From assembly GCA_964558665.1 (NCBI GenBank), contig CAZLFA010000037.1, positions 1 through 38,636 of the forward strand: a stretch of 38,636 nucleotides of DNA, in the 5' to 3' direction. The translations under genes were made by a program, and so were the position numbers. The stretch's first letter is position 1. The number at the start of each line of letters is the position of its first letter. Below are positions 26,497 to 33,174 of this stretch, piece after piece. A model generated the notes under the pieces. That model was not told the origin of the DNA. It did no database searches and worked only from the letters and a program-made list of their open reading frames with translations. The stretch comes from CAZLFA01 sp964558665 (GTDB lineage Bacteria > Desulfobacterota > Syntrophia > Syntrophales > PHBD01).

Positions 26497-26896
26497 ACCG
26501 GGGCGATTCCCTGAGAAGTATCTCCGTAAGTTTGTCGTGAATCAGCCGGGAGGCAAGATTGTTGCCGATCGGAATGGTGCCGACCACTACGGAGACCGTG
26601 GTCTGTTCCCGGTTTATGTAGTCAACCATGATGGTTGCCTTCTCGTCGCCGATGAATCCTGATATCGTACCTAAAGCAAGTTTCTTCTGCTTTTGTATGT
26701 CAAGAGCCTTTAATTCGATCAGGGTTTTTTCGGAAGCGGCCCAGACCTTGTCGAAGGGGAACCGGTAATCACCCTTGAGTGATCCGTCAATAAAAATGAA
26801 CTGCCCTGAGCGAATGCCGATGGTCTTGTTTGCCACATTGAAGGTGCATCCGCTGATTATCACGGCTAAAGCAAGCAGCATGAAGAACTTTTTCAT
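26495..26896 (-). CDS. Small lipoprotein, possibly DUF3568-like
   Basis: The product is 133 residues. MKKFFMLLALAVIISGC is a lipoprotein signal with the lipobox ISGC, so mature protein would be lipid-anchored at Cys17. The rest is a small beta-rich domain: FPFDKVWAASEKTLIELKALDIQKQKK, then DEKATIMVDY, VSVVVGTIPIGN and ASRLIHDKLTEIL. This pattern resembles DUF3568-type lipoproteins, whose function is unknown. The start is chosen at 26896 because a GGGGTGG sequence lies 5 bases upstream and it begins the signal peptide; an earlier in-frame ATG at 26947 would spoil the signal. A strong promoter-like sequence lies about 210 bases upstream. Confidence 0.75.
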   Translation of the reverse strand: MKKFFMLLALAVIISGCTFNVANKTIGIRSGQFIFIDGSLKGDYRFPFDKVWAASEKTLIELKALDIQKQKKLALGTISGFIGDEKATIMVDYINREQTTVSVVVGTIPIGNNLASRLIHDKLTEILLRESPR

Positions 26897-26968
26897 TATA
26901 CCACCCCTTTCTCCAGCAGAAGATATAATCAATAGAAAGCTTTTCAAAAAGTATCATAACCGGAACAT

Positions 26969-27069
26969 AGGGTTTCCCGCGGCTCAGAATATTTTTTCGA
27001 CTGAAGCCGTGATCATTCCCTAAGCCTTTCCGGATGAAAAAATATTTGATTCGCCGCTTTGGAAACCCT
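26969..27069. repeat. Long imperfect inverted repeat (MITE- or attenuator-like)
   Basis: Three blocks of the left arm find exact complements in the right arm: AGGGTTTCC (26969-26977) with GGAAACCCT (27061-27069), GCGGC (26979-26983) with GCCGC (27053-27057), and AATATTTTTTC (26988-26998) with GAAAAAATATT (27036-27046). The loop is about 37 bases. Part of the right arm recurs at 18954-19003. It lies between the promoter at 27108-27139 and the lipoprotein gene, so it would fold in the leader RNA. The rest of the 269-base space between 26896 and 27166 shows no convincing gene. Confidence 0.7.
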
Positions 27070-27107
27070 TCCCGTCAATTATACAAGGTTTTCCAATAAA
27101 CCTGCGC

Positions 27108-27139
27108 ATTATATTAGGAGAATTGCAGTGATCTGTCAA
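27108..27139 (-). promoter_or_regulatory. Sigma-70-like promoter towards the lipoprotein gene
   Basis: On the minus strand TTGACA (27139-27134) is a perfect -35 box. After 17 bases comes TAATAT, inside TAATATAAT (27116-27108), which also holds a perfect TATAAT at a spacing of 20. Transcription would run to the 26896 gene through the inverted repeat. Confidence 0.55.
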
Positions 27140-27165
27140 TGCCCTTGAATTCATGCAACATTGAC

Positions 27166-28008
27166 TCATGGCATGCCCGTCATGGCAAAAAAGGTTTGAG
27201 CCAGTGCCCACGCTATGATCAATATGGTGCCCACAATTGCCGTCAACGCCAATGTCCTGTGAAAGAGAGTTTCATTTCGTCTTTCCTCGTAGCCGAGAAG
27301 GTGGCTTAGCAGTATTCCAAACAGCAGTCCTCCCCCGTGCGCCCAGTTGTTAATGCCGGGTATGATGAATCCGAAAACCGCCAGTCCCACGACCCATCCC
27401 ATCGCCTGCCTGTAGATCATGTCTCCGTAGAACCCGCCGCGGCTTTTTCCGTAGTAAATGATGGCCCCTATAAAACCGCATATGCTGGCGGAAGCCCCGA
27501 GCGTAAAAGGGATGCCCGCCAGGTATGAAGCAAAGAACCCTCCCGCGCCGGTAAGCAGATATATTGTGACGAAGCGGCTCAGGCCGTATTCACGCAGCAC
27601 AAAATAGCCCATCTGCCACAATGCCATCATATTGAGCAGCAGATGAAGGATGCCGGCATGGAGAAAGGAGGCGGAGATCAGTGTCCACCAGCGGCCGTAA
27701 TAGCCGATGGGAATCGTTCCCGATGCGCCCAGAAAGAAGAGGCTTTTGTCGCTGGGCGACAGGATGTTGAAAAGGCTTCCCATGCCTCCTGATGAAAACG
27801 GACTTAAAAGCAGCGATGTGATATAATAAGCGATGTTTACGGCGATGAGGATTTTTACTGCATCGAAATTTCCACCGGCGAGACGGTTTAAAAAAGAAAG
27901 GTTCCAGCGGGAGCCCGGCTTCTTCAGACCGCAGTATGGGCATTCATCTTCATCAAGGCTGATGAGTTTCCGGCAGTTGGGGCATAGCATCGAATTTCTT
28001 TCGGACAT
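27166..28008 (-). CDS. Rhomboid-family intramembrane serine protease with N-terminal zinc ribbon
   Basis: The 280-residue protein starts with a zinc ribbon: Cys9, Cys12, Cys23 and Cys26 in CPNC...CPYC. About six membrane segments follow. RWWTLISASFLHAGILHLLLNMMALW is the rhomboid loop/TM2 signature. GASASICGFIGA places the catalytic Ser at about residue 173, with Ala instead of Gly after it, and NNWAHGGGLLFG gives the catalytic His at about 224. It would cleave membrane-protein substrates within the bilayer; the zinc ribbon may recruit partners. The start 28008 has GCAGG about 8 bases upstream. It diverges from the rRNA methyltransferase gene across 72 bases. Confidence 0.9.
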   Translation of the reverse strand: MSERNSMLCPNCRKLISLDEDECPYCGLKKPGSRWNLSFLNRLAGGNFDAVKILIAVNIAYYITSLLLSPFSSGGMGSLFNILSPSDKSLFFLGASGTIPIGYYGRWWTLISASFLHAGILHLLLNMMALWQMGYFVLREYGLSRFVTIYLLTGAGGFFASYLAGIPFTLGASASICGFIGAIIYYGKSRGGFYGDMIYRQAMGWVVGLAVFGFIIPGINNWAHGGGLLFGILLSHLLGYEERRNETLFHRTLALTAIVGTILIIAWALAQTFFAMTGMP

Positions 28009-28037
28009 ATAAAAACCTGCTGTGACAGCGTATTTAT

Positions 28038-28065
28038 TTGAACAGACCATTAACAGTAAAATAAT
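28038..28065 (+). promoter_or_regulatory. Candidate promoter for the rRNA methyltransferase gene
   Basis: TTGAAC (28038-28043) and AATAAT (28060-28065, five of six matches to TATAAT) are separated by 16 bases. The leader would be very short if translation starts at ATG 28081, so this is tentative. The 72-base divergent space also has to hold the rhomboid promoter. Confidence 0.35.
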
Positions 28066-28080
28066 TGAATGTAAAGGGAA

Positions 28081-29313
28081 ATGGGGAATGTGGCTGATAA
28101 AGTGAAAATCGGAGACGTTGCAAATGTACGCATCACGGATGTCGCCTTTGGCGGCGAAGGCGTAGCCAGGATCGGCGAGCTGGTTGTGTTTGTCCCTTTT
28201 TCTATGGCGGGAGATGAGGCCGAAATTGAAATAATCTTCGTGAAAAAAAGGTTTGCCCGTGGCAGAATTAAAAACATTCTGATTCCCTCGGAATCGAGAG
28301 TGGAGCCGCCCTGCCCGTATTATACAGACTGCGGGGGATGCCGGTATCAGCATATCGGATATGAGGCGCAGACAGACGTAAAGCAGTCACAGATCAGGGA
28401 GGCCTTTGAGAGAATCGGCAGGATAAGTAATCCTCCGATTCATGAAATGATCCCCTCTCCGCGGCCGTTTTTCTACAGATGCAAGGCGGAGTTTCAGATT
28501 CAATTGAAACCGGGCGGAGGGCCGGTCGCCGGTTTCATGCATGCGGCCAGCAACGATGTAGTGGATGTAGAGTCGTGTATGCTGGTCGATGAGACAATCA
28601 ACCGGGCCTACCGGGAGTTCAGGACGCAGCTTCTCAGGGGAGAGCGCAGGTTCAGGGACGGAAGCAGGATGGTTATATGGTCTGTCCCCGGAGACAAAAC
28701 CGGTGAAAACCCTCTCTCTCCGGGAGAGCATATCGAGAGAGCGGTCAGAGAAAAGATGCTTCTGGTCCCCCGCAGGGGATTCTTCCAGGCCAATCTTTAT
28801 CTCCTGGAGCGAATGGTGGATGAAGTGGTTTCCCTGTGCCGCCTGACGGGAAAGGAGACTGTCCTCGATGCCTACTGCGGCTCCGGCCTGTTTTCGGCAT
28901 TCATTGCAGAGGGTTCACAAAGGCTGTTCGGCATTGAAACAGACACGGATGCGGTCCGGTGTGCGCGGGAAAATCTTCGCCGGTTGGGTTATGAAAACGC
29001 AACTGTCTTCAGGGGTGATGTGTCGCAGGTGATGAAGGAGAAGATTTTGAGGCAGGGCATCCGCGTGGATGTCGTGGTTCTGGATCCGCCCCGCCAGGGG
29101 CTGGATGCCGACGCCGTTTCGGTTGTTGCGGAAATGAAACCGGAAAGGATAGTGTACGTGTCGTGCAATCCCTCAACTCAGGCCAGAGACGCAAGGATTT
29201 TGAATGACCGGGGATACGCTTTGATCTCTCTCCAGCCGATGGACATGTTTCCCCAGACAGCGCACGTGGAGGCAGTCGGCTTGTTTGAGAGGAGACAAAA
29301 AACTATATTCTGA
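28081..29313 (+). CDS. rlmD: RlmD/TrmA-family 23S rRNA (uracil-C5)-methyltransferase
   Basis: The 410-residue protein has an N-terminal TRAM RNA-binding domain (GDVANVRITDVAFGGEGVAR...). Then CPYYTDCGGCRYQH gives three [4Fe-4S] ligands (Cys78, 84, 87); a fourth is near residue 166 (VESCMLVDE). The Rossmann domain has VLDAYCGSGLFSAF near 261, VLDPPRQGLD near 333 and the catalytic Cys in VSCNPSTQARD near 362, with the general-base Glu in HVEAV. All catalytic parts of a uracil-C5 rRNA/tRNA methyltransferase are present; RlmD (U1939) or RlmC-like target is not decided by sequence. The 3' end overlaps a convergent gene by 11 bases. Confidence 0.93.
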   Translation: MGNVADKVKIGDVANVRITDVAFGGEGVARIGELVVFVPFSMAGDEAEIEIIFVKKRFARGRIKNILIPSESRVEPPCPYYTDCGGCRYQHIGYEAQTDVKQSQIREAFERIGRISNPPIHEMIPSPRPFFYRCKAEFQIQLKPGGGPVAGFMHAASNDVVDVESCMLVDETINRAYREFRTQLLRGERRFRDGSRMVIWSVPGDKTGENPLSPGEHIERAVREKMLLVPRRGFFQANLYLLERMVDEVVSLCRLTGKETVLDAYCGSGLFSAFIAEGSQRLFGIETDTDAVRCARENLRRLGYENATVFRGDVSQVMKEKILRQGIRVDVVVLDPPRQGLDADAVSVVAEMKPERIVYVSCNPSTQARDARILNDRGYALISLQPMDMFPQTAHVEAVGLFERRQKTIF

Positions 29314-30052
29314 TCCGCATGTCGTCCATGGCGGCAATAGTATTGCCGAAAATCCCTGCCGCCGCCTTCTCGGAATCCCTTCGGTCGGATATGGAAGGAT
29401 GGGTGGTCGCATCAAAGTGAACTAGGGCGAGGCGCTTTGCCCCGGCTTCCTGCGCGATCCGCGCCGCTGTTTCCGGATTCAGGTGTGGCCAGTCTTCATT
29501 GGACTGGCCGCTTTTGTAAGCGCATTCCGCAATGACGAGGTCTGCCGACCTTGACAGGCGGACGGCGTTTTCGCAGTAGCCGGTATCAGGACAGTAGCTG
29601 ATCGTCTTCCCTTCAATTTCTATTCTGAATCCCAGGGTGAGAGAGGCATGCCTCAACGGCAGGGCTTCGACAGAGAAGGGGACTGTCTCGCTGTCTGCCG
29701 GCAGTTCGATGGCGCGGGCCGGATACGGCAGATCATGCAGGGGAACAGTGAAGGGGTGGTTGACGATCATTGACAGGATAGCGCGGGAGCCTTCAGGTCC
29801 GCAGATGGTAAGTCCTCCTGCAAACCTGAATTTGGTAAGTGTGTGCAATCCTACGATATGATCGAAATGAAAGTGGCTGAGAAAAAGAAATACCGGTCTT
29901 GAATCTGATGGAAGAATATATCTGTCGGCCTTGTAGAGACCTCCTCCCGCATCGAAGATGATGTGAAAATCATCAGTTTTAATCAGGATGCAGACAGTGT
30001 TTCCTGTTCCGGTATCAAACCACCCGTTTGTCCCCAAAAATATTGCTTCCAG
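29303..30052 (-). CDS. MBL-fold metallohydrolase (RNase Z-like), probable CTG start
   Basis: The product is a metallo-beta-lactamase-fold hydrolase. FLSHFHFDHIVG carries the HxHxDH metal site, SYCPDTGYCENAV the bridging Asp region, and LALVHFDATTH a late His. The reading FLGTNGWFDTGTGNT is the usual N-terminus of this group, which normally begins six residues before GTNGW. The codon at that point is CTG (30052-30050), preceded by AGGGGGGA with six bases between. The nearest TTG (30037) would cut the first strand and is 21 bases from that Shine-Dalgarno. CTG is therefore the preferred start (249 residues). It is last in a four-gene minus-strand operon. Substrate is unknown; cyclic-phosphate or thioester hydrolysis are possibilities. 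Confidence 0.87.
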   Translation of the reverse strand: MEAIFLGTNGWFDTGTGNTVCILIKTDDFHIIFDAGGGLYKADRYILPSDSRPVFLFLSHFHFDHIVGLHTLTKFRFAGGLTICGPEGSRAILSMIVNHPFTVPLHDLPYPARAIELPADSETVPFSVEALPLRHASLTLGFRIEIEGKTISYCPDTGYCENAVRLSRSADLVIAECAYKSGQSNEDWPHLNPETAARIAQEAGAKRLALVHFDATTHPSISDRRDSEKAAAGIFGNTIAAMDDMRIRI

Positions 30053-30064
30053 AACAAATCCCCC

Positions 30065-30364
30065 CTAATCTTTCACAATCTGTTTTTTCAACTGGTCCAG
30101 AGTTTCTGCCTTAAATGCAGGATAGCCCGGAATTGTCTGATTGAGGTATTTGTTCATATACTGGCCGTCGAATATCATCATGCGTTCAAACTCTGCCACT
30201 TTCCCCACCGGTTCCAGCTGCTTCTTTACAGCCTCTTCATATCCCTCTTCAATCTGACGGGCATACTCATTGGCCAGTTTTTCCATGCCTTCGCCATCCA
30301 AACCTTCCAGCTTTCCCTTCTCTTTCTGTTCGCCGACCCACAGTCTTGCTGTATCCTTATACAT
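30065..30364 (-). CDS. Conserved-looking small protein of unknown function
   Basis: I do not recognise this 99-residue protein. It is mostly helical and charged in the first two thirds (GEQKEKGKLEGLDGEGMEKLANEYARQIEEGYEEAVKKQ), has FERMMIFDGQYMNKYLNQTIPGYP near the middle, and ends with a Lys-rich helix. No signal peptide, membrane segment or Cys pair is seen. Its ATG overlaps the end of the PIG-L gene by 8 bases, and the Shine-Dalgarno of the MBL gene overlaps its stop, so it is a true operon member. It is probably cytoplasmic and may support one of its neighbours. Confidence 0.75.
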   Translation of the reverse strand: MYKDTARLWVGEQKEKGKLEGLDGEGMEKLANEYARQIEEGYEEAVKKQLEPVGKVAEFERMMIFDGQYMNKYLNQTIPGYPAFKAETLDQLKKQIVKD

Positions 30365-31028
30365 ATTTAAGTCCTCTCATAGATAAAACTTCGTAGCATT
30401 CGCAGTAACGCCCCCTGCCTGTAGTTATTCCCCTGAAGCGGTTAAGTGCCCTGGCTGCCTCGTCATACGGTATCTCTCCCGTCTGGGAGGAATGCCTTCT
30501 CAGCGCTTCAATCTTTGCCTCCATAAAGTCCGTGATGTCTTCCACGTGGGCTACCTCGCGAATCGGTGTCCATACTTCATAACAAAGGATGTTCTTTACC
30601 GTCCATGGTTCGGCTCCGCACTCCTGAAACCATGGACCTCCCGCACGTCTTGCCGCTTCGGTGAAGATGTTGAAAGTTTCCCTGTGATCGGGGTGGGCTT
30701 CGTGCCGGTGGGGCAAATAGATTATGTCCGGCTGCTTTTCCCTGATGAGCTTGGTCAGCCTGATCAAATTGCTTTTGTCGTATCTGAGGTATCCGTCTTC
30801 ATTTCTGACGAATATCAGATCATTAATCCCCAGCCGGGACATTGCGTCCCTGGTTTCCGCTTCCCGGACTTCCGCCAGTTCCGCTTTTCCCATCTTGAGA
30901 TTTCCTGCATCCCCGGATGTCATGTACACGACAGTGACACTGCTCCCTGCCTGACGGTGCCGGATCATGGTTCCTCCGCAGCCGATAAGATCATCATCCG
31001 GATGGGGGGCGGCGACAAGTACTTTCAT
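30357..31028 (-). CDS. PIG-L family deacetylase
   Basis: The 223-residue protein starts MKVLVAAPHPDDDLIGCGGTMIRH. PHPDDD with HEAHPDH (near residue 110) are the zinc-binding and catalytic motifs of the PIG-L/MshB/BshB family. These zinc enzymes remove N-acetyl groups from GlcNAc-containing small molecules or glycolipids, and some act on thiol precursors such as bacillithiol. No glycosyltransferase or thiol-ligase partner for bacillithiol is in the operon, so the substrate is open. AGGG lies 7 bases before the ATG. It follows a small Cys-rich reading frame by 25 bases. Confidence 0.92.
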   Translation of the reverse strand: MKVLVAAPHPDDDLIGCGGTMIRHRQAGSSVTVVYMTSGDAGNLKMGKAELAEVREAETRDAMSRLGINDLIFVRNEDGYLRYDKSNLIRLTKLIREKQPDIIYLPHRHEAHPDHRETFNIFTEAARRAGGPWFQECGAEPWTVKNILCYEVWTPIREVAHVEDITDFMEAKIEALRRHSSQTGEIPYDEAARALNRFRGITTGRGRYCECYEVLSMRGLKYV

Positions 31029-31053
31029 CTGTATCCCTTATTCATGTTAAAGT

Positions 31054-31281
31054 TCAATTTTCGGGACTGCACTCCGAAAAGGGGAGTTCCATCTGCCGCC
31101 ATTGCCATATGCAGCGTCTGCAGAACGATCTGCTGCTGGACCTGGCGACACATGCTTCAAAGTCGATAAAATAGGCATGCCTGTCGCACCAGCGGCTTTC
31201 CCTCGCCTGTTCAGGAATGACGGTCACTGCGCCGGCCCGATCGGTTTTCTGTCTTTTACAGGAATGGATGATCTTTTTCAG
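31054..31281 (-). CDS. Candidate small Cys-rich protein with CTG start (unannotated type)
   Basis: Between the terminator at 31302-31342 and the PIG-L gene a 75-codon frame runs without interruption. It starts CTG-AAA-AAG-ATC (M/LKKIIHSCKRQ) with AAGGGGG six bases upstream, and ends in TGA 25 bases before the PIG-L start. It has six cysteines, including WCDRHAYFIDFEAC and SFCRRCIWQW, which look like a compact metal-binding site, and third codon positions are GC-rich as in the neighbours. There is no ATG, GTG or TTG at the right place, so automatic gene finders would miss it. I do not recognise a family. It could also be a decayed gene. Confidence 0.5.
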   Translation of the reverse strand: MKKIIHSCKRQKTDRAGAVTVIPEQARESRWCDRHAYFIDFEACVARSSSRSFCRRCIWQWRQMELPFSECSPEN

Positions 31282-31301
31282 ACGGTACCCCCTTATTAAG
31301 C

Positions 31302-31342
31302 AAAACCCCGTCGTTAACGCTGGGCGCTAAAAGACGGGGTTT
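31302..31342 (-). terminator. Intrinsic terminator after the repeat-protein gene
   Basis: AAACCCCGTC (31303-31312) and GACGGGGTTT (31333-31342) are exact complements with a 20-base loop. On the minus strand TTTTGCTT follows the stem. It lies 33 bases beyond the stop of the histone-like gene and just upstream of the small Cys-rich frame, so it could also act as an attenuator for that operon. Confidence 0.7.
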
Positions 31343-31375
31343 ATCCCTTGCTCATACCTTCCCGGAAAGGTATGG

Positions 31376-32054
31376 TTACTTTGCGGTGAACACCGGCGCT
31401 GCCTCGGCAGCAGGTTTAACAACAGCCACTTTTTTCGCTGCGGGTTTCTTCGCTGCGGCTTTTTTCGCTGCGGGTTTCTTCGCTGCTACTTTTTTCGCTG
31501 CGGGTTTCTTCGCTGCTACTTTTTTCGCTGCGGGTTTTTTCGCTGCGGGTTTTTTCGCTGCGGGTTTCTTCGCTGCTACTTTTTTCGCTGCGGGTTTCTT
31601 CGCTGCGGCTTTTTTCGCTGCGGGTTTCTTCGNNNNNNNNNNNNNNNNNNNNNNNNNNNNNNNNNNNNNNNNNNNNNNNNNNNNNNNNNNNNNNNNNNNN
31701 NNNNNNNNNNNNNNNNNNNNNNNNNNNNNNNNTTTTCGCTGCGGGTTTCTTCGCTGCTACTTTTTTCGCTGCGGGTTTCTTCGCTGCGGCTTTTTTCGCT
31801 GCAGGCTTCTTCGCTGCAGGCTTCTTTTTGGCTGTCTTTGCTGCTTTCGGTTTTGCTTTCATCGTCATTGGTGCTCCTTTCGTTTTTAGTGCGATTGCCT
31901 TTCTCTTTGCCTTATTGGCGGAGGCTTTTCCTATGGCCATCGGTATATCACAACAGAGTGCCTCTGCCATACCATACCCATTGACTTCCTCGACAATCAG
32001 TACCAATCCGCATATCTCACAACTGAGCAAATCCCCCTTCTTTGCCTTTAACAT
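31376..32054 (-). CDS. Desulforedoxin-like metal domain fused to a histone-H1-like Ala/Lys/Pro tail (contains assembly gap)
   Basis: Residues 1-39 contain CEIC and, 18 residues later, CCDIPM; this C-x2-C...CC layout resembles the desulforedoxin / desulfoferrodoxin N-terminal iron site (the natural spacing there is about 15). The rest is a very basic tail of AAKKP/AAKKA/AAKKV pentapeptides like histone H1 and bacterial H1-like proteins, ending VAVVKPAAEAAPVFTAK. It may bind DNA or RNA through the tail and sense or carry metal or redox state through the head. An AGGAGG lies 9 bases before ATG 32054. A run of 100 N breaks the tail; a literal translation leaves frame after it, but the downstream frame closes properly at TAA (31378-31376). 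Confidence 0.8.
31437..31812 (-). repeat. 15-bp coding tandem repeat (AAKKX pentapeptides)
   Basis: Units of the form GCTGCNNNTTYTTYC (written on the + strand) repeat every 15 bases. Thirteen full units lie between 31437 and 31631, then the gap, then five more from 31738. Variants alternate GGG, GGC and TAC in the middle, giving Pro, Ala or Val. Such a tract is expected to vary in copy number. Confidence 0.9.
31633..31732. other. Assembly gap of 100 N inside the tandem repeat
   Basis: Exactly 100 N are present, the usual placeholder for unknown length. The left flank ends one base into a 15-base unit and the right flank resumes with the last five bases of a unit, so the true missing length should be 9 plus a multiple of 15 if the register is kept. 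Any such length also restores the reading frame. Confidence 0.95.
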
Positions 32055-32104
32055 GCTCGATTTCCTCCTTTGCTATAGTGATATGCCCGATACCTTGCCT
32101 ATCA

Positions 32105-32129
32105 TTTTGATGCTATATCTACATCAAAA
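32105..32129. promoter_or_regulatory. Perfect 8-bp-arm palindrome upstream of the histone-like gene
   Basis: TTTTGATG (32105-32112) and CATCAAAA (32122-32129) are exact complements around nine AT-rich bases. The site lies about 50-75 bases upstream of the start codon of the repeat-protein gene and after the stop of the transferase gene. No T-run follows on either strand, so an operator for a dimeric regulator is likelier than a terminator. Confidence 0.45.
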
Positions 32130-32151
32130 ACGTTGCTTTATCAAGGTTTTT

Positions 32152-33168
32152 TTACATCAGCGACTCGTATAATTCAATGTAGGACTTCTTTTCTAGAGCA
32201 AAGCGGAAATTCATTTCAGAAAAATTTTTTCTTTTTGCCTTCGGAATTTCAAGACTGTCGCGGTTTTCCGCAACATGGACGATTATTTTTTTCAACTCGT
32301 CTTCATTTTGAAAAAGAATGCAGGAACTGTCTTTCAGCAGTGATTGATTTCCTGTGATGTCTCTTCCGATGACAATGCAACCGGAATCCAGCGCTTCAAG
32401 AGTCGCATTGTTTTCCGATTCCGATTGTGAAGTGTTGAGAACCGCGTCCACGCTGTGATAGAGCGAGCGCATCGATGTTCTCGGCACTTCTCCCAGATAT
32501 GCAATCCAGTCTTCTCCGGAAATCTTCCTGCTCACTTCCTGAAATTCACTTTCTTCGTTAACGGCGCCGGCAATCAGCAGGTGAATCGAAGGATTTTCTC
32601 TTTTCGCCTTTTTCAGGACATCGATAGCCATGCCGTAGTTCTTGACCTTCCGCAGGGCGCCGACGAGAAGAAAGACCGCACTCTGTTCTCTGATGCCGAG
32701 CGTTTTCCTCATATCAATGACAGGGGCATCAGGCAGAAAAGGCGACTGATGAATGACATGAATCTTATTCACGGGTATGTCTGCATTCTTCAGAACGGAA
32801 AAGGCGTCCTCATTAAATACCGTCACGGCCCGCGAGTCTGTCAGCACTTCTAAGATGAAAGGTTTTTTCTCTTTCTCAAGAAGATCAATATAGAGATCGG
32901 TGCCCGTCATTGTCGTAATCAGCGGGACATCCAGTGCTTTACTGACTTCCAGAGCTGTCCTTCCCGACTTGAAGGCGTGAAAGGCATGGACAATATCCGG
33001 GCCGAAGGACAGCGATTCGGCAAGCGCCTGATCATGGGATTTCCTGGAAAGGTCGATTATGCGGCAGACAATGCCGTGCGACGTGAGTTGAAAGGAGATG
33101 CGATCAACGGTTACGGCGTTGCCGGTCAGGCTCGGGAAGGCGCTGGGTGATAGAAGAAGAGCCTTCAT
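32152..33168 (-). CDS. Family 4 glycosyltransferase-like protein, possibly SenB-like
   Basis: The 338-residue GT-B protein begins MKALLLSPSAFPSLTGNAVTVDRI. DIVHAFHAFKSGRTALEVS and PLITTMTGTDLYIDL are notable: an HA-x2-H/A-x-S-G/A pattern followed by TGTDLY recalls the SenB/TIGR04348 group, some of which make selenosugar in selenoneine synthesis. FLLVGALRKVKNYGMAIDVL and SQSESENNATLEALDSGCIVIGRDITGNQ form the donor domain. No SenA or SenC partner is in the window, so a selenosugar role is only a possibility. It is followed, six bases apart on the minus strand, by no further transferase; upstream it is coupled to an alpha/beta hydrolase. Ordinary GT4 activity is the safe call. Confidence 0.8.
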   Translation of the reverse strand: MKALLLSPSAFPSLTGNAVTVDRISFQLTSHGIVCRIIDLSRKSHDQALAESLSFGPDIVHAFHAFKSGRTALEVSKALDVPLITTMTGTDLYIDLLEKEKKPFILEVLTDSRAVTVFNEDAFSVLKNADIPVNKIHVIHQSPFLPDAPVIDMRKTLGIREQSAVFLLVGALRKVKNYGMAIDVLKKAKRENPSIHLLIAGAVNEESEFQEVSRKISGEDWIAYLGEVPRTSMRSLYHSVDAVLNTSQSESENNATLEALDSGCIVIGRDITGNQSLLKDSSCILFQNEDELKKIIVHVAENRDSLEIPKAKRKNFSEMNFRFALEKKSYIELYESLM

Positions 33169-33174
33169 ATGAAA

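Noticed and set aside
27033..27098. Short + strand frame beginning MKKYLIRRFGNP
   Set aside because: It is 21 codons, lies within the inverted repeat arm, has no Shine-Dalgarno and its similar copy at 18954 does not keep the frame.
31416..31632. Glu-Thr-Arg-Ser-Glu-Lys repeat C-terminus for the minus-strand gene
   Set aside because: It arises only because the 100-N placeholder shifts the frame; the adjacent frame continues the AAKKX repeat and ends at a clean TAA.
31437..31812. CRISPR-like array (regular repeats)
   Set aside because: The 15-base units have no unique spacers and encode a continuous pentapeptide repeat.
31386..31889. Phe/Ala/Gly-repeat protein on the + strand
   Set aside because: It is the complement of the Lys/Ala repeat tail, has no plausible start context, and the minus-strand gene has a perfect Shine-Dalgarno, a metal-site head and a terminator.
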